NCBI GenBank assembly: GCA_937922655.1
Contig: CALAJH010000030.1
Span: forward strand, 1-64,000
DNA length: 64,000 nt
DNA from: an uncultured Bacteroidia bacterium
GTDB lineage: Bacteria > Bacteroidota > Bacteroidia > J057 > CALAJH01
Direction: 5' to 3'
Each line of letters starts with the position of its first letter. Positions within the stretch are counted from its first letter, which is position 1. Both the position numbers and the translations under genes were made by a program. Positions 49,025 through 60,800 of the stretch are shown here, in pieces. Below the pieces are notes generated by a model. The model saw only the letters and a list, made by a program, of their open reading frames with translations. It was not told where the DNA came from and searched no databases.

Positions 49025-49032
49025 TAACTTTG
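49025..49032 (+). promoter_or_regulatory. candidate -7 box TAACTTTG upstream of 49082..51733
   Basis: TAACTTTG 49 nt before ATG. Confidence 0.4.
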
Positions 49033-49081
49033 CCAAAAATCGCGTTTTCAGCGCAAAGTATAAAATTCAACAACTTCAAAA

Positions 49082-51733
49082 ATGAAGAAATTCATACTAT
49101 TAGGTTGCGTGCTTGCGTGTTTCGCAACGTTGAACGCGCAAAGCCTCCGGCGCATCGACGCCGCGACGTTACGCGCGGCGGGTATCGTGCCCGCGGAAAA
49201 TAGTCTGCGTTCCGCCCCCAATCGAAGCGGGAACTTTTCTTTCGGCCCTCAAAACCACGGCCCGGTTTTACGCACCACCGACGACATCGTTGAAATCCTT
49301 GACCACCAGCACACCGGCGCCTACGCCTCCCCCCAATGCCAGCTGTTCAATCCGTTTGCCATCGAGTTTCAGGGCGGCGCCGTCTCTTGTTGTTTGGGCA
49401 ATTATTGGGGAGTGCCGTTGGTGTCCGGCAACGTGCTTCCGATGTTGGCGCAAGGCATTCTTTACGGCGTTTCCCAGCGTCCGTGTTATCGTCCTCAATT
49501 GCAGGGGGTGTATATCGTATTCAATAAGGAACATTGCGATGTAATGGGCGGCGACCCCGACATCATGAACGTCATTATATATGGACAAGACCTTCAAGCG
49601 GGTAATTTTCCCAATATCGGTTCGCAGGATTTTCTTTTCAGTCCCGAAACGTTTCCGACGGCACAAAACCTCCTTGCCGGGGGGGAAAACACCGCCAATT
49701 TCTGCCGGCCCCAATATTACGTCGAGTTCGGCTTGCCCATCAATTTAACCAATGCCCAAGGCGTCCCTTACGATTCAATCATGATAATGATTGAAAAACC
49801 CGAAGACGATACGGCGTCCGTGCTTTACTATGCACCCACGACCCAAGCTCCGTCTTGTGGAAAGACGCAATGGTACGGCTTGGTGAACTTTAACGGACAG
49901 CCTTCCTTGATTTATTTCGGACAAGTTTTCGGCGAGGACGGTTTGGGCAACCCGCTCATTTATCCCGTTATTCGTTATGTGGACGAAAGCATGACAGTGG
50001 CGGCGGCGCAAACGAGCATTCCGTGCGGGCAAACGACCACCCTAACCGCTTCCGGTTTCTGTTCCGCCATTGGTCCGAATCCCGCTTCAATCGTTTGGGA
50101 GCCGGCCGGCGCCATCTCCGGGCCGAACGACCAAACCAGCGTAACGGCAAGTCCCGAAGTGAATACCACTTACACCTGCACCGTTACCGACGGACAAGGC
50201 AACACCTATACCCGTACCGTTACCGTGAACGTCACCGGCGGCTTTGCACTGACTTCGCAGCCCGTCGTGAACATAAATTGCGGCCAATCCACGACGATGA
50301 TAGCGGCTTTTGATTGCGACCCCGACGCTGTCTTCGAATGGCGCGACGCCGGCGGCGTGGTTGCCACAACCGCGTCGGCCACCGTTTCCCCGACATTGAC
50401 CACGACTTACACCGTGACCGCCAACGGCAACCCCAATCTCTCGGCTACCGTGACGGTGAACGTTACGCGTGCAAACATTCCCGCAACTTACAATATAAAT
50501 TGCGGCGCTTCGGCCCAGTTGAGCGCCGAATATCTTTGTCCCGGTGTGACGCCCACTTATGCTTGGCTTGAACCCTCTACCAGCTCGACGCTGGGGACGC
50601 AAGGTTCGTTGCCCAATCCCGTCGTTTCCCCCAACCGCACCACCGTCTATACCGTTACTTTGACCGGCATCCCCGGCGGCGACATTACCCAAGAAGTTAC
50701 GGTAAACGTTGCGCCCGAGGTCGTCATCAACGGTCAACAAAACGTTACCGCCGTATGTGGAGGCACCGCCCAACTAGGCATTTCCATCAATTGCGGCACG
50801 GGACAACAGTTTACGCGTCGTTGGTTTGCCAACAACGTGTTGCAAAACGATTTGACGGGCAATACCGTAACCGTTTCCCCGGGTGGAAACACGACTTATC
50901 GCGTTGAAGTATACAACGCATCCAATCAATTGGTAGGTGAACAAACGTTTAATGTAACGGTCACGGACTATACCGTTGTAGCCACGGCGGTTCCCGACGT
51001 GGGCGTGCCGTTCGGTGCGCAGGTGCAATTGAACGCGAACATTGAAGGGGTTACGGGAGCGAGTTTTGCATGGACGCCGGCTACGGGACTTTCCGCCACG
51101 GACGTACAAAACCCAATTGCACGCCCTTGTGTTACCACCACTTATACGGTTACCGCCACCAAAGCCGCTTGTACCCCTCGCTCCGCTACCGTTACCGTTA
51201 CCGTTAACGAACCTTTGACGGCGAAAATTCAAGCGCCGGGCTTGTCGGGCGATATTTTGGAAGTCGAGTCGGGTTCGACGGTGAACTTTACCGCCAATAC
51301 CAACGCCGGCTCCGGGGCCACCTACGTTTGGACCGATGGAACGGACGAACTTGGTACCGGCTCGTCGTTGTCGCTTACCATCAATGCGGGTGGGCCGATT
51401 ATTCTCGCCGTAACCAAAGACGGTTGCACAAGCGAAGACCAAATCACGGTGCAGCTGTCGACCGCCTCTCGGTTCGACTCCCGTTTGGCCGCCGCTTTGC
51501 AATTGTATCCCAATCCCACCGAAGGTATAGTCAATCTTTCGTACAGCGGAACCCCTGCACGCATCGACGTGTCCGTATTCGACCTTGCGGGACGTACGGT
51601 CATGAGCCGCGTCATTGACTTCGAGGACAACGGTAAAACCATCCTTGACCTTACCGCTCTTTCCAAAGGCGCTTACAACGTTCGTTTTTCGGACGGTCAA
51701 GGCTTTTATACCACCAAGCTCGTGATTCGCTAA
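49082..51733 (+). CDS. secreted multi-Ig-like protein with T9SS type A sorting domain
   Basis: 883 aa; signal peptide MKKFILLGCVLACFATLNAQ; repeated NxNCGxSxxLxA...TVTPTTTYTVT units; tail LYPNPTEGIVNLSYSGTPARIDVSVFDLAGRTVMSR...GAYNVRFSDGQGFYTTKLVIR. Confidence 0.9.
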   Translation: MKKFILLGCVLACFATLNAQSLRRIDAATLRAAGIVPAENSLRSAPNRSGNFSFGPQNHGPVLRTTDDIVEILDHQHTGAYASPQCQLFNPFAIEFQGGAVSCCLGNYWGVPLVSGNVLPMLAQGILYGVSQRPCYRPQLQGVYIVFNKEHCDVMGGDPDIMNVIIYGQDLQAGNFPNIGSQDFLFSPETFPTAQNLLAGGENTANFCRPQYYVEFGLPINLTNAQGVPYDSIMIMIEKPEDDTASVLYYAPTTQAPSCGKTQWYGLVNFNGQPSLIYFGQVFGEDGLGNPLIYPVIRYVDESMTVAAAQTSIPCGQTTTLTASGFCSAIGPNPASIVWEPAGAISGPNDQTSVTASPEVNTTYTCTVTDGQGNTYTRTVTVNVTGGFALTSQPVVNINCGQSTTMIAAFDCDPDAVFEWRDAGGVVATTASATVSPTLTTTYTVTANGNPNLSATVTVNVTRANIPATYNINCGASAQLSAEYLCPGVTPTYAWLEPSTSSTLGTQGSLPNPVVSPNRTTVYTVTLTGIPGGDITQEVTVNVAPEVVINGQQNVTAVCGGTAQLGISINCGTGQQFTRRWFANNVLQNDLTGNTVTVSPGGNTTYRVEVYNASNQLVGEQTFNVTVTDYTVVATAVPDVGVPFGAQVQLNANIEGVTGASFAWTPATGLSATDVQNPIARPCVTTTYTVTATKAACTPRSATVTVTVNEPLTAKIQAPGLSGDILEVESGSTVNFTANTNAGSGATYVWTDGTDELGTGSSLSLTINAGGPIILAVTKDGCTSEDQITVQLSTASRFDSRLAAALQLYPNPTEGIVNLSYSGTPARIDVSVFDLAGRTVMSRVIDFEDNGKTILDLTALSKGAYNVRFSDGQGFYTTKLVIR

Positions 51734-51761
51734 AAGCTTGGGTTAATCGCATGTTTTATTG

Positions 51762-51790
51762 GGGCGGCGCCGCGGCGCCGCCCGTTCTTT
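51762..51790 (+). terminator. probable terminator after 49082..51733
   Basis: Perfect 22-bp GC palindrome GGGCGGCGCCGCGGCGCCGCCC followed by GTTCTTT. Confidence 0.6.
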
Positions 51791-51864
51791 TATAAATTTG
51801 TTACCGTTCGCCATGTAAATTTGACCGTTCGTAAAGTGTTGGCCGCCCAAAAAACATATTTTCT

Positions 51865-51872
51865 TATTTTTG
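51865..51872 (+). promoter_or_regulatory. candidate -7 box TATTTTTG upstream of the giant ORF (others at 51793..51800 and 51816..51823)
   Basis: Three TAnnTTTG matches between 51734 and 51898. Confidence 0.4.
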
Positions 51873-51897
51873 CCCGTTCGTCTACCGTACGAAAAAA

Positions 51898-54800
51898 ATG
51901 AACAACCTATACTTTTTTACCGCGTTCGTCGTCGTGTTCGTGTGGAGGACGTTGTCGGCCCAAGTGTTGCCGGAGCAGTTTCGGAGCCTTTCCTCCGAGC
52001 AAATGCTTCAGCCTCCGCGCCCGGAATTGCCGAAATACGACCCTTACGACCCCGAATTTCAACGCCTTGCGTTGAAAAAACAGGCGGAAATGGAAGCGTT
52101 CGTTCGCAAATGGAACGCGGAAAAAGCTACAATAGAACCCTACGACTACGAAGCGGCGAAAAACAACGCCCGTCGCGCTTCGCGCGGCCCGGACCGTGCC
52201 GGAGGCGGCCCACCGCAACCCGACGGCAACCCCTTGCCCAACGAACCCGAACAGAACTGCAACGCCGCCATTCCCGTTTGCCAGAATCAATACACGCAAA
52301 CACAATCCTATTCCGGCTTTGGAACCATTCGGGATATCCTTCCTTCCACCACCTGCTTGGGAACGGGAGAAACCAACTCCGTGTGGTACATCTTTACCGT
52401 TCAAAACAGCGGCGTGTTTACTTTTAGCTTGCGTTCCCCCCCGGGCCAACCCCAACGAGACTACGACTTCGCTCTTTACGACGTAACCAACATTACCTGT
52501 GCCGACATTCCCGGCACTATCCCCGTTCGATGCAATTATTCGGCGGACTATGCCGAAACGGGTATGCGTGCGCCCGCCCAAGCGGGAAACAGTAGCATTC
52601 CCGCCTCCGGTTCCCCTTGGTCGCCCGCGCTTAACGTAACCGCCGGACAAACTTTCGTCCTCGTCGTTAACAACTTTACCGGCGACAACACCGGTTATAT
52701 TTTGACTTTCGGCAATGGCGGAGGTTCGCCCGTCGCCTCGATTTTCGACCAAATTCCGCCCACCGCATCGTTGGCCCCTTCGTCCTGCGACGGTTCGCAG
52801 GTCGTCGTTAATTTTTCCGAACCTATTCGTTGTTCATCCATCAGCCCGACCGATTTTTACATCAACGGCCCGCCGGGCGCCAATGTCGTCGTTAATTCCG
52901 TTTCCGTTCCCGAATGCGCCAACGGCGGCACTTACGCCAACTCCGCCACCGTCAATTACACCGTCAATAATTTTGTGCCGGGGAGTTATTCCATCGGCGT
53001 GCAACAGGGTACGGACGGCAATACGTTGTTGGACGTTTGTCAAAATCCGATGGCGCCGGCGGTCTTGGGCAATTTCACCCTGAACGTGGGGGCGCAAATT
53101 ACGGGGGCCGACACGGTGTGCATTGGACAGTCCGTAACGCTTTGCGGCCCGCCCAACGCCGGCCCTTACTCATGGAGCGGCGGGCAAACCACGCAATGCA
53201 TTACGGTAACCCCTACGTCCACGACCACGTACACTTTGAATACCGGAACGGCTCCATGCGTTTCGACGGCGACGGCTACCGTCGGCGTCCGCCTCGAACC
53301 CGAGGTTTTCGTCAGTCCGTCAAACACTTCTCTTTGTGAAGGCGGAAGCGTCGATATCACCGCGTTTTCCAACGTCCCCGCCGCCACCATTTATTGGTTG
53401 CCCCCCGTCAATTCCACCAACCCGACCATCACCGTAAGTCAGTCCGGTACGTTTCAGGTTATTGCCTATACCGCCGGTTGCACGTCCGACGTGAAAACGG
53501 CGACGGTCGCCGTCAATCCGCCGCCCCCCGCCGCCTCTTGCAACATTTATTACGTATCGCCTACGGGTAACGGCGACGGCATTTCCCCTCTTTCCCCGAC
53601 GCAAATTCGTACGGCGCTGGAAATGTCGAATTGTACGCCGTCGGTGATTAAAATGCAGGTCGGTACATACGAAATTGACGATGCTTTGCCATTGGGCAGT
53701 CTGGTGACCGTCGAAGGCGGATATAATTACGACTTTTCCCAAAAGACTTCGGCCAAAGGCACGTCGGGTACATGGCCCAATATCGGCACGCATATCTTGC
53801 GTCGTCAGCGCCCCGCGTCCCCCACGACCGTCGGCCCTTTCACTTTTACCAACAATACGGGTCAGGCCATTGCCGACAACACGACGACCAACATCCCTTT
53901 GCAGGTAAACGGCGTTCCCACTCTTCCAAGCCCGATGACGGGTTATACCATGAACGTTACCGTCAACGTCAATCATACCCGATTGGACAACTTGGACGTG
54001 TATCTGGTGGCGCCGAACGGAACGATGGTTACGCTGTTTCAAGATATCGGCGGCGCGTGTAACGGTACCATCAACATCACGCTCGCCAACACGGGCGGGG
54101 CGGCGGGTTTGGCCGCGCAATTTTGCGTCGGCGCCCAAATTACCGGAACCTATCAGCCGATGGAAGTTTTCGGTTCGTTTTTGTCCTTGGGCGGTATCGA
54201 CCCCAACGGTTTGTGGCAATTGCGTATTGTGGACGACACCCCCGGAAATACCGGCAACTTTGTTTCCTGCTCCATTACATTCGGACAACAAAACGTTTCC
54301 AACGGTTACCTGTGCGATTATGGTTTTTTGGCAACTTATGCCAATTCGGAATCGCCGTCGGTTTCCGCTTTTGACGTCTTTACGGGGGCTTCGAACTTTC
54401 GTTTGCAGGATTTGATTATCGAGGTCGAACCGGCGCCGACGGGTTATCGTATTTCCAACTATGGCGTGCGTACGGGTGCGGGCGTAAACAATTTTAACAT
54501 CGTTCGTTGCCATATCAACGTGGGCAAAGGTTCGGATGCGGCACAAGGCGCACCGGGACGCAATTGGGACGGCACGCAATCGAACAGCAACACTGTTTCC
54601 AATGCCTCGTCGGTGCGGGCCGAAGCGGGCGGCGTGGGTGCGGCGGCGGGTGTGGATTGCACCCCGGCAACGGGAGGCGCCGGGGCCGCTTCCGCTTTGG
54701 GAAGACCCGGCGGCGACGGAGGGATGGGCGGTGGTTGCAATTGCGTAACCCCGCCAACCGTCGGACAACCCGGTTTCGGACCGGGAGGAGGAGCCGGCGG

Positions 54801-57800
54801 AGGTCTTCCCGCCGATCAATGCCGCGATTCGGGCGGAACCCCTTCCGGTTGCGACGACCCCGGCCCCGTTTACTACGGTCGCGACGGCTTGAACGGACAA
54901 GACGGCACGCCCGGTGCCGATGGCGCCAACGGCGCCGTCCCCAACTATTTTGGAGGGATTTTTAATCCGGGCGGCAACGGCCAAACCGGACAAGTCGGCG
55001 ACCACGGATGGGGCGGCGGTGGCGGCGGCGGCGGGGCCGGCGACCAAGACCTCGCCGAAGACCGTGGCGCCGGCGGCGGCGGCGGTGGAGCCGGCGGCCG
55101 TGCCGCGCAACAAGGCGGCGGCGGCGGAATTTCGGCCGGCGGCTCGTTCGCTCTTTTTGTCGTAGACCCCGGCGCCGGCGCCAACGTCGTCGATTGCATT
55201 TTGACCACCGCCCTCGCAGGCGGAAATCCTACCGGCGGATTTCGCGGCTGGGGACAATTGGGAGGTTTGGGAGGCAACGGCGGCGCATGGTGCGACGGCG
55301 GACAAGGCGGACGCGGTGGCGACGGCGGACAAGGCGGAAATTCCGGACAAGGCGGAAACGGCCATCCCGGCGTCGCCATCGACTACGCACGCGTCAATTC
55401 CACCGCCGGTTCCGTGACCAACGTCCCTTACACCGATTTTAACGCCCTGCTAACCCAACCCGTTATCCGTGCCGACAACGTCGCCTGCACCAATCTCGAC
55501 GTTCCGTTTTATTCGGGAGCTTCGGGAAGTTGGTCGTTTAATCCCGCGCAAAGTTCGCTCGTCGGCAATCCCGGAACCAATCCTATCGCCCGTTTTTCCA
55601 ACGTCGCATGGTACGACGTTATCCGTTCGGGCGATACTTACTCCGATTTTTGGGGTATTTTAACCAACCCCGACGCCGTTACCCCGTCTATCGAAGTCAT
55701 CCCGGGGACGACCGTTTGTCGTGGAAGTACGGTTACGTTCAACGGTTTGGGTTCGGGCGGATTGTATTCGTGGTTTATCTACCAAGGTTTGTCGAGTCAG
55801 GGAGCGTTGATACACAACGAATCGGGAACGTCGATGTCTTATACGTTCACCGAACCACCCGGTCAGTATGAAGTCGAATTGGAAGTGGTGTCGTCGTGTT
55901 GCGGGCCTTTGCCGCCGGTTTCGGTGATGATCACCGTCGTTCAGGCCCCGAATTACACTTTACAAAATTTTAACGAGTGTGTCGGTACGCCCGTAACGCT
56001 CACACCTAGTCCGGCTCTTCCGCCCGGCGCCACCGTTACATGGCAACCCGGCGGATTTATCAACAATTCGATTACCGTCAGTCCCGAGGCGACCACCGTA
56101 TACACGCTTTATGTTTTGTCTCCCGAGGGTTGTCCTTCCCTGCCCGTTACAAGTACGGTTACCGTGCGTCCGCGTCCGAACATCACGGGCGTAACGGGTC
56201 CCGAATCCATTTGTCAGGGGCAATCGGTAACGTTCACGGCGCAGGGCGGTACTCCCGGTTCTACTTATCGTTGGTTTCGGGATGGAAACCTTGTGTTTAC
56301 AAGCTCAAGCAGTGCATCCTATACTTACACGCCGTTTTACAATCCGCCCGACACTACGGACGTTATTCAGGTTACGGCTTCGTTGAACGGTTGCGACGGC
56401 GATATGCTTACGCATTATTTGTTGATAGCGGGCATTCCCAACGCCGTCGTAGACGCGGCCGACGACCCGATATGTTTGGGCGAAAGCGTTACGCTTGTCG
56501 CCTCGGGTGGAAAACGCTTCGAATGGTCGACCACCCCCAACTTTTCCGCCAACGTGTTCGAGGGCGATTCGGTCGTCGTTACGCCGACAAGCGTTGGCAC
56601 CGTTACTTATTATTTGCGCAGTTACAACCTGAACTGTCCGTGCATTCCGATGCCCGGAACCGATTATTGTGCCGAGATATCGATACCCGTGGTCAATGCG
56701 CCGCAATTCGACGTTCCGTCGGATATGACGGTTTGCCCCGGAGCGACTGTTACCTTGACGGCCGCAAACACGGGGGCAATGCCGTCCGTTCGGCGTTGGG
56801 AGACGCTCACGGGAACGAACTTGTGTTCGGGCGGCGGCAATTGTGTGAGCGTAAATGTCAGTCCCGCAACGACGACGACTTACGTTTTTTACGCTCGTTC
56901 GGGAAACGGTTGTGAATTTCGACGGGAGGTAACGGTAAACGTCGGCAGTCCCGACATTGTGGCAACGGCTTCGGCGAACGATGTTTGTCCCGGCGCGGCG
57001 GTAACGCTGTCGGCGACGGGCGGCACGACTTACACGTGGTCGCCGGCGGCCCATTTATCGGCAACTACGGGGGCGAACGTAACCTTTACCGCCCCCGCCG
57101 CCGGTACCTATAATTATACCGTGACCGGTACGGGCGCCGGCGGATGTACCGCCAACGCCGAAGTTTCCGTTACGGTGGTGGACGTTCCTACGATTTCCGT
57201 GACGGCGTCGGTTAATCCGATTTGCCCGGGCCAACTTTCGACGATGACGGCCAACGGCGCCGGCCCGGGGGCGACGTATTCATGGTCGTGGCCCGGCGGC
57301 GGCCCCATCAACGGCCAACAATCCGTTACCGATTCCCCGCCCGCCACCCGAACTTACACCGTTACCGCCGTTACCGCCTCGGGCTGCACTTCGCAAACAA
57401 CCTTTACCCTCAACGTCTCCCCCAATCCGACGCTTACCGTTTCCGCCCCGCCGATATGCGTGGGAGCGACGGCGAACTTCACCGCCAACGGCGCCGCAAG
57501 CTACGTCTGGGAAGGGCCGCATTTGAACGAAACGTCGGGACAAAGCGTAAGCGCCGCCCCGCCCGCCGCCGGCACCTACAACTATACCGTTACCGGTACG
57601 AGCGCCGCAGGTTGCACGGGTACGCGAGCTTTTGCCCTTACCGTTAATCCGCTTCCGACGCCCACCGTTTCTCCCGTTCAAACCATATGTGCGGGGCAAT
57701 CGGCCAACCTCACCGCTTCCGGCGGGACGTCTTATCTCTGGATGCCGCCCAATTTGGCCCAACAAAACATTACCGTTTCCCCGAACGTCTCCACCGTTTA

Positions 57801-60800
57801 TACCGTTACCGTTCAAGACGCCAACGCTTGTACCCAAGAAGCAACGACGACCGTTATCGTGCGGCAGTTGCCGCAAATTTCTTTCGACCCGCCCGCACCC
57901 GCCATATGCATTGGTTCGTCGGTGGAGGTATCCGTTGCCGGTGCGGAAACGTATACCGTCGTTCCGAACGTTGGCGCGTCGTTAATCGGCAACGTCTTTA
58001 CCTTCAACCCCGGCGCCACCCAAACTTACGTCGTTACCGGTACGGACAACGCCGGTTGCCAAAACACGGCCTCGATTACCGTTGCCGTCAATCCTCTGCC
58101 GACAATAACCGTAACTCCGCCAAGTCCCGCGATTTGTCCGGGTGGAAGCGTTACGCTGACCGCGAACGGCGCCGTTGGTTACGTTTGGAACGGCGGAAAT
58201 TTGAACAACGTCTCCGGCGCAAGCGTTGCCGTTTCCCCCGACGTGCCAACGACTTACACCGTCGTCGGCACGGATGCGAACGGTTGCGTCAATCAAACCA
58301 CCGTTACCGTCAATATCAACAATCTTCCCAACGTTACCGCCGGCACGAGCGACGACGAAGTTTGTGTGGGCGAGACGGTAACGCTGGCGGCGGCCAACGC
58401 CTTGACGTACGTTTGGAACGGAACGGGTCTTGACAACGCTCCCGGCTTTCAACAAAACGTTTCTCCGCCCGTCGGTACCCATACGTATACCGTCGTGGGT
58501 ACGGACGTAAACGGTTGTCAAAATACCGCCACGGTATCGTTTGTCGTTCATCCGTTGCCGAACATAACCATCGACCCTCTGTTTCAAGAAATATGCTTTG
58601 GCCAGTCGGCGTTGCTGACGGCTTCCGGCGCCGTTTCTTGGGCGTGGACCGACGACGGTATGCCTCTCCCGCAAACAACGGCTTCCGTAAACTTGGGATT
58701 AAGTTTGGGTAACAACGTCATCGTCGCCACGGGTACCGACGCCAACGGTTGCGTCAATACGGCCACGGCCAACGTCATGGTCTACGCTTTGCCGACGTTG
58801 AACGTATCGCCGAGTCCCGCCGTGATATGTTTGGGTCAAACGACGACGCTTTCCGTCTCCGGCGCGCAAAACTACTCTTGGGACGGCCCTGCCGCCGCCG
58901 GACTCGTTTCCACCGACGGCGCGAGCGTGAACGCCACGCCCACCGCCGCAGGTGTGCATACCTTCACCGTTACGGGTACCGACGCCAACGGTTGCGTCAA
59001 TACGGCCACGGTGAGCGTTACCGTCAATCCATTGCCCGTTGTAACCTTCGACCCGCCGGCGCCCGTGATTTGTCGCGGACAAACGGTTGCCGTAACCGCC
59101 GCGGGCGCCCAAAGTTTTGTTTGGAACGGCGGCGGACTCAACAACGCTCCCGGAGCCGTCCAAACCCTTGCCCCCCTTGTAACCACCGTTTATACCGTTA
59201 CCGCTACCGACGCGAACGGATGCCAAACTACGACCGAATTGACGCTTCTCGTCAATCAACTGCCCGAACTCTTCGTAAACCCGTCGGGTCAGGAAATTTG
59301 TGCGGGCGAAAGCGCGACCGTTGAAGCTTATGTTTTTCAACCTTCGGCCAACGACGTTTTCGTTTGGAACGGCCCGGGAATAAACAATTTTATCGGCTCC
59401 ACCCTTGTCGTTTCCCCCATCGACGATTATAACGAATACACCGTCGTCGTTACGGATGAAAACGGTTGTCAAATCGATAATACGGCGGTAGTCGTCGTCA
59501 ATCCTTTGCCCGTTATTGCCGTTAGTCCCGCCAACCCCGCGTTGTGTTTGGGGCAAACAACGGTTCAACTTTCCGCCTCCGGAGCGGCGACTTACGAATG
59601 GTTCCCGTCCACGGGTCTTTCTCAGGACGATATCGCCAATCCCGTCGCCAATCCCGCCCAAACCACTACTTACACCGTTGTGGGAACGAGTGCGACCGGA
59701 TGTGTGAACTCCGCCACGGTTACCGTTACGGTGAACGTTCCCCCGACGGTTGTCGCCGCCTTGGATAGAAATACGATATGCGTCGGTCAATCGGCGCAAT
59801 TAACGGCCTCCGGCGCCGCGACTTATCTTTGGACGGGGGGCGCCGTGGACGGACTGGGCGGAAACGTCCATACCCTTTCCCCGCCCGTCGGCCAACATAC
59901 TTACGCCGTCGTCGGCACGGACGCCAACGGTTGCACCGGACAAAGTACGATAAGTTTGACGGTACTGGCCTTGCCGATGGCGACGCTCTCCCCTTCGGCA
60001 ACGGAAATATGCGTCGGTCAATCGGTTACGCTGGAATTGACGGGAACGGATTTGGCGACGTGCGTTGTCACACCGGGTCCCGTTTCGGGTTTCAACGCGA
60101 CGTTTAGCCCGCCCGTCGGAACGCATACCTATACCGCGACTTTCACCGACGTTATGGGTTGTGAAAATACGGCCACGGCGACGATAACGGTGCATCCTTT
60201 GCCAAACCCAATGGTTACGCCCGCCAATCCGGCGATATGTTTGGGGCAAAGCGTGGAATTGACGGCCTCGGGGGGAACGAATTACGTTTGGAACGGCGGA
60301 AATTTGAACAATGTTTCGGGTGCGTCCCAAACCGTATCCCCCAACCAGACCACGACCTATACCGTTACCGTTACCGATGCGAACGGGTGCATCAATACCG
60401 TGCAAGTTACCGTTACGGTCAATCCATTGCCCGTATTGACGGTTACGCCGCAAAACGAAGAGCTTTGCGACGGCGAAAGTTTGTCTTTGGCCGCTTTTGG
60501 CGCAAACGCTTACGTTTGGAACGGCGAAGGTTTGTCCAATGCCGCCGGCCAAAGCCATACCTTGGCTCCGCCCGTCGGTACGCATACGTATACGGTCGTT
60601 GGAAGAAACAATGCCACGGGTTGCGAATCCGAAGGTACGGTAACGATAACGGTTCACGCCAATCCGGCGCCCGTCGTCGTTCCGAGCGGACCGACGGAAT
60701 TTTGCGCGGGCGGTTCGGTAACGCTGGATGCGGGTGCGGATTACGTGCAATACGATTGGGGTACGGCCGGCAATACTCGAACGATAACCGTTTCGACTTC

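Noticed and set aside
53320-55365. 681-aa - strand ORF
   Set aside because: Opposite the P-domain/Gly-rich part of the giant ORF; long only because GGC-rich codons give Ala/Pro/Arg on the other strand
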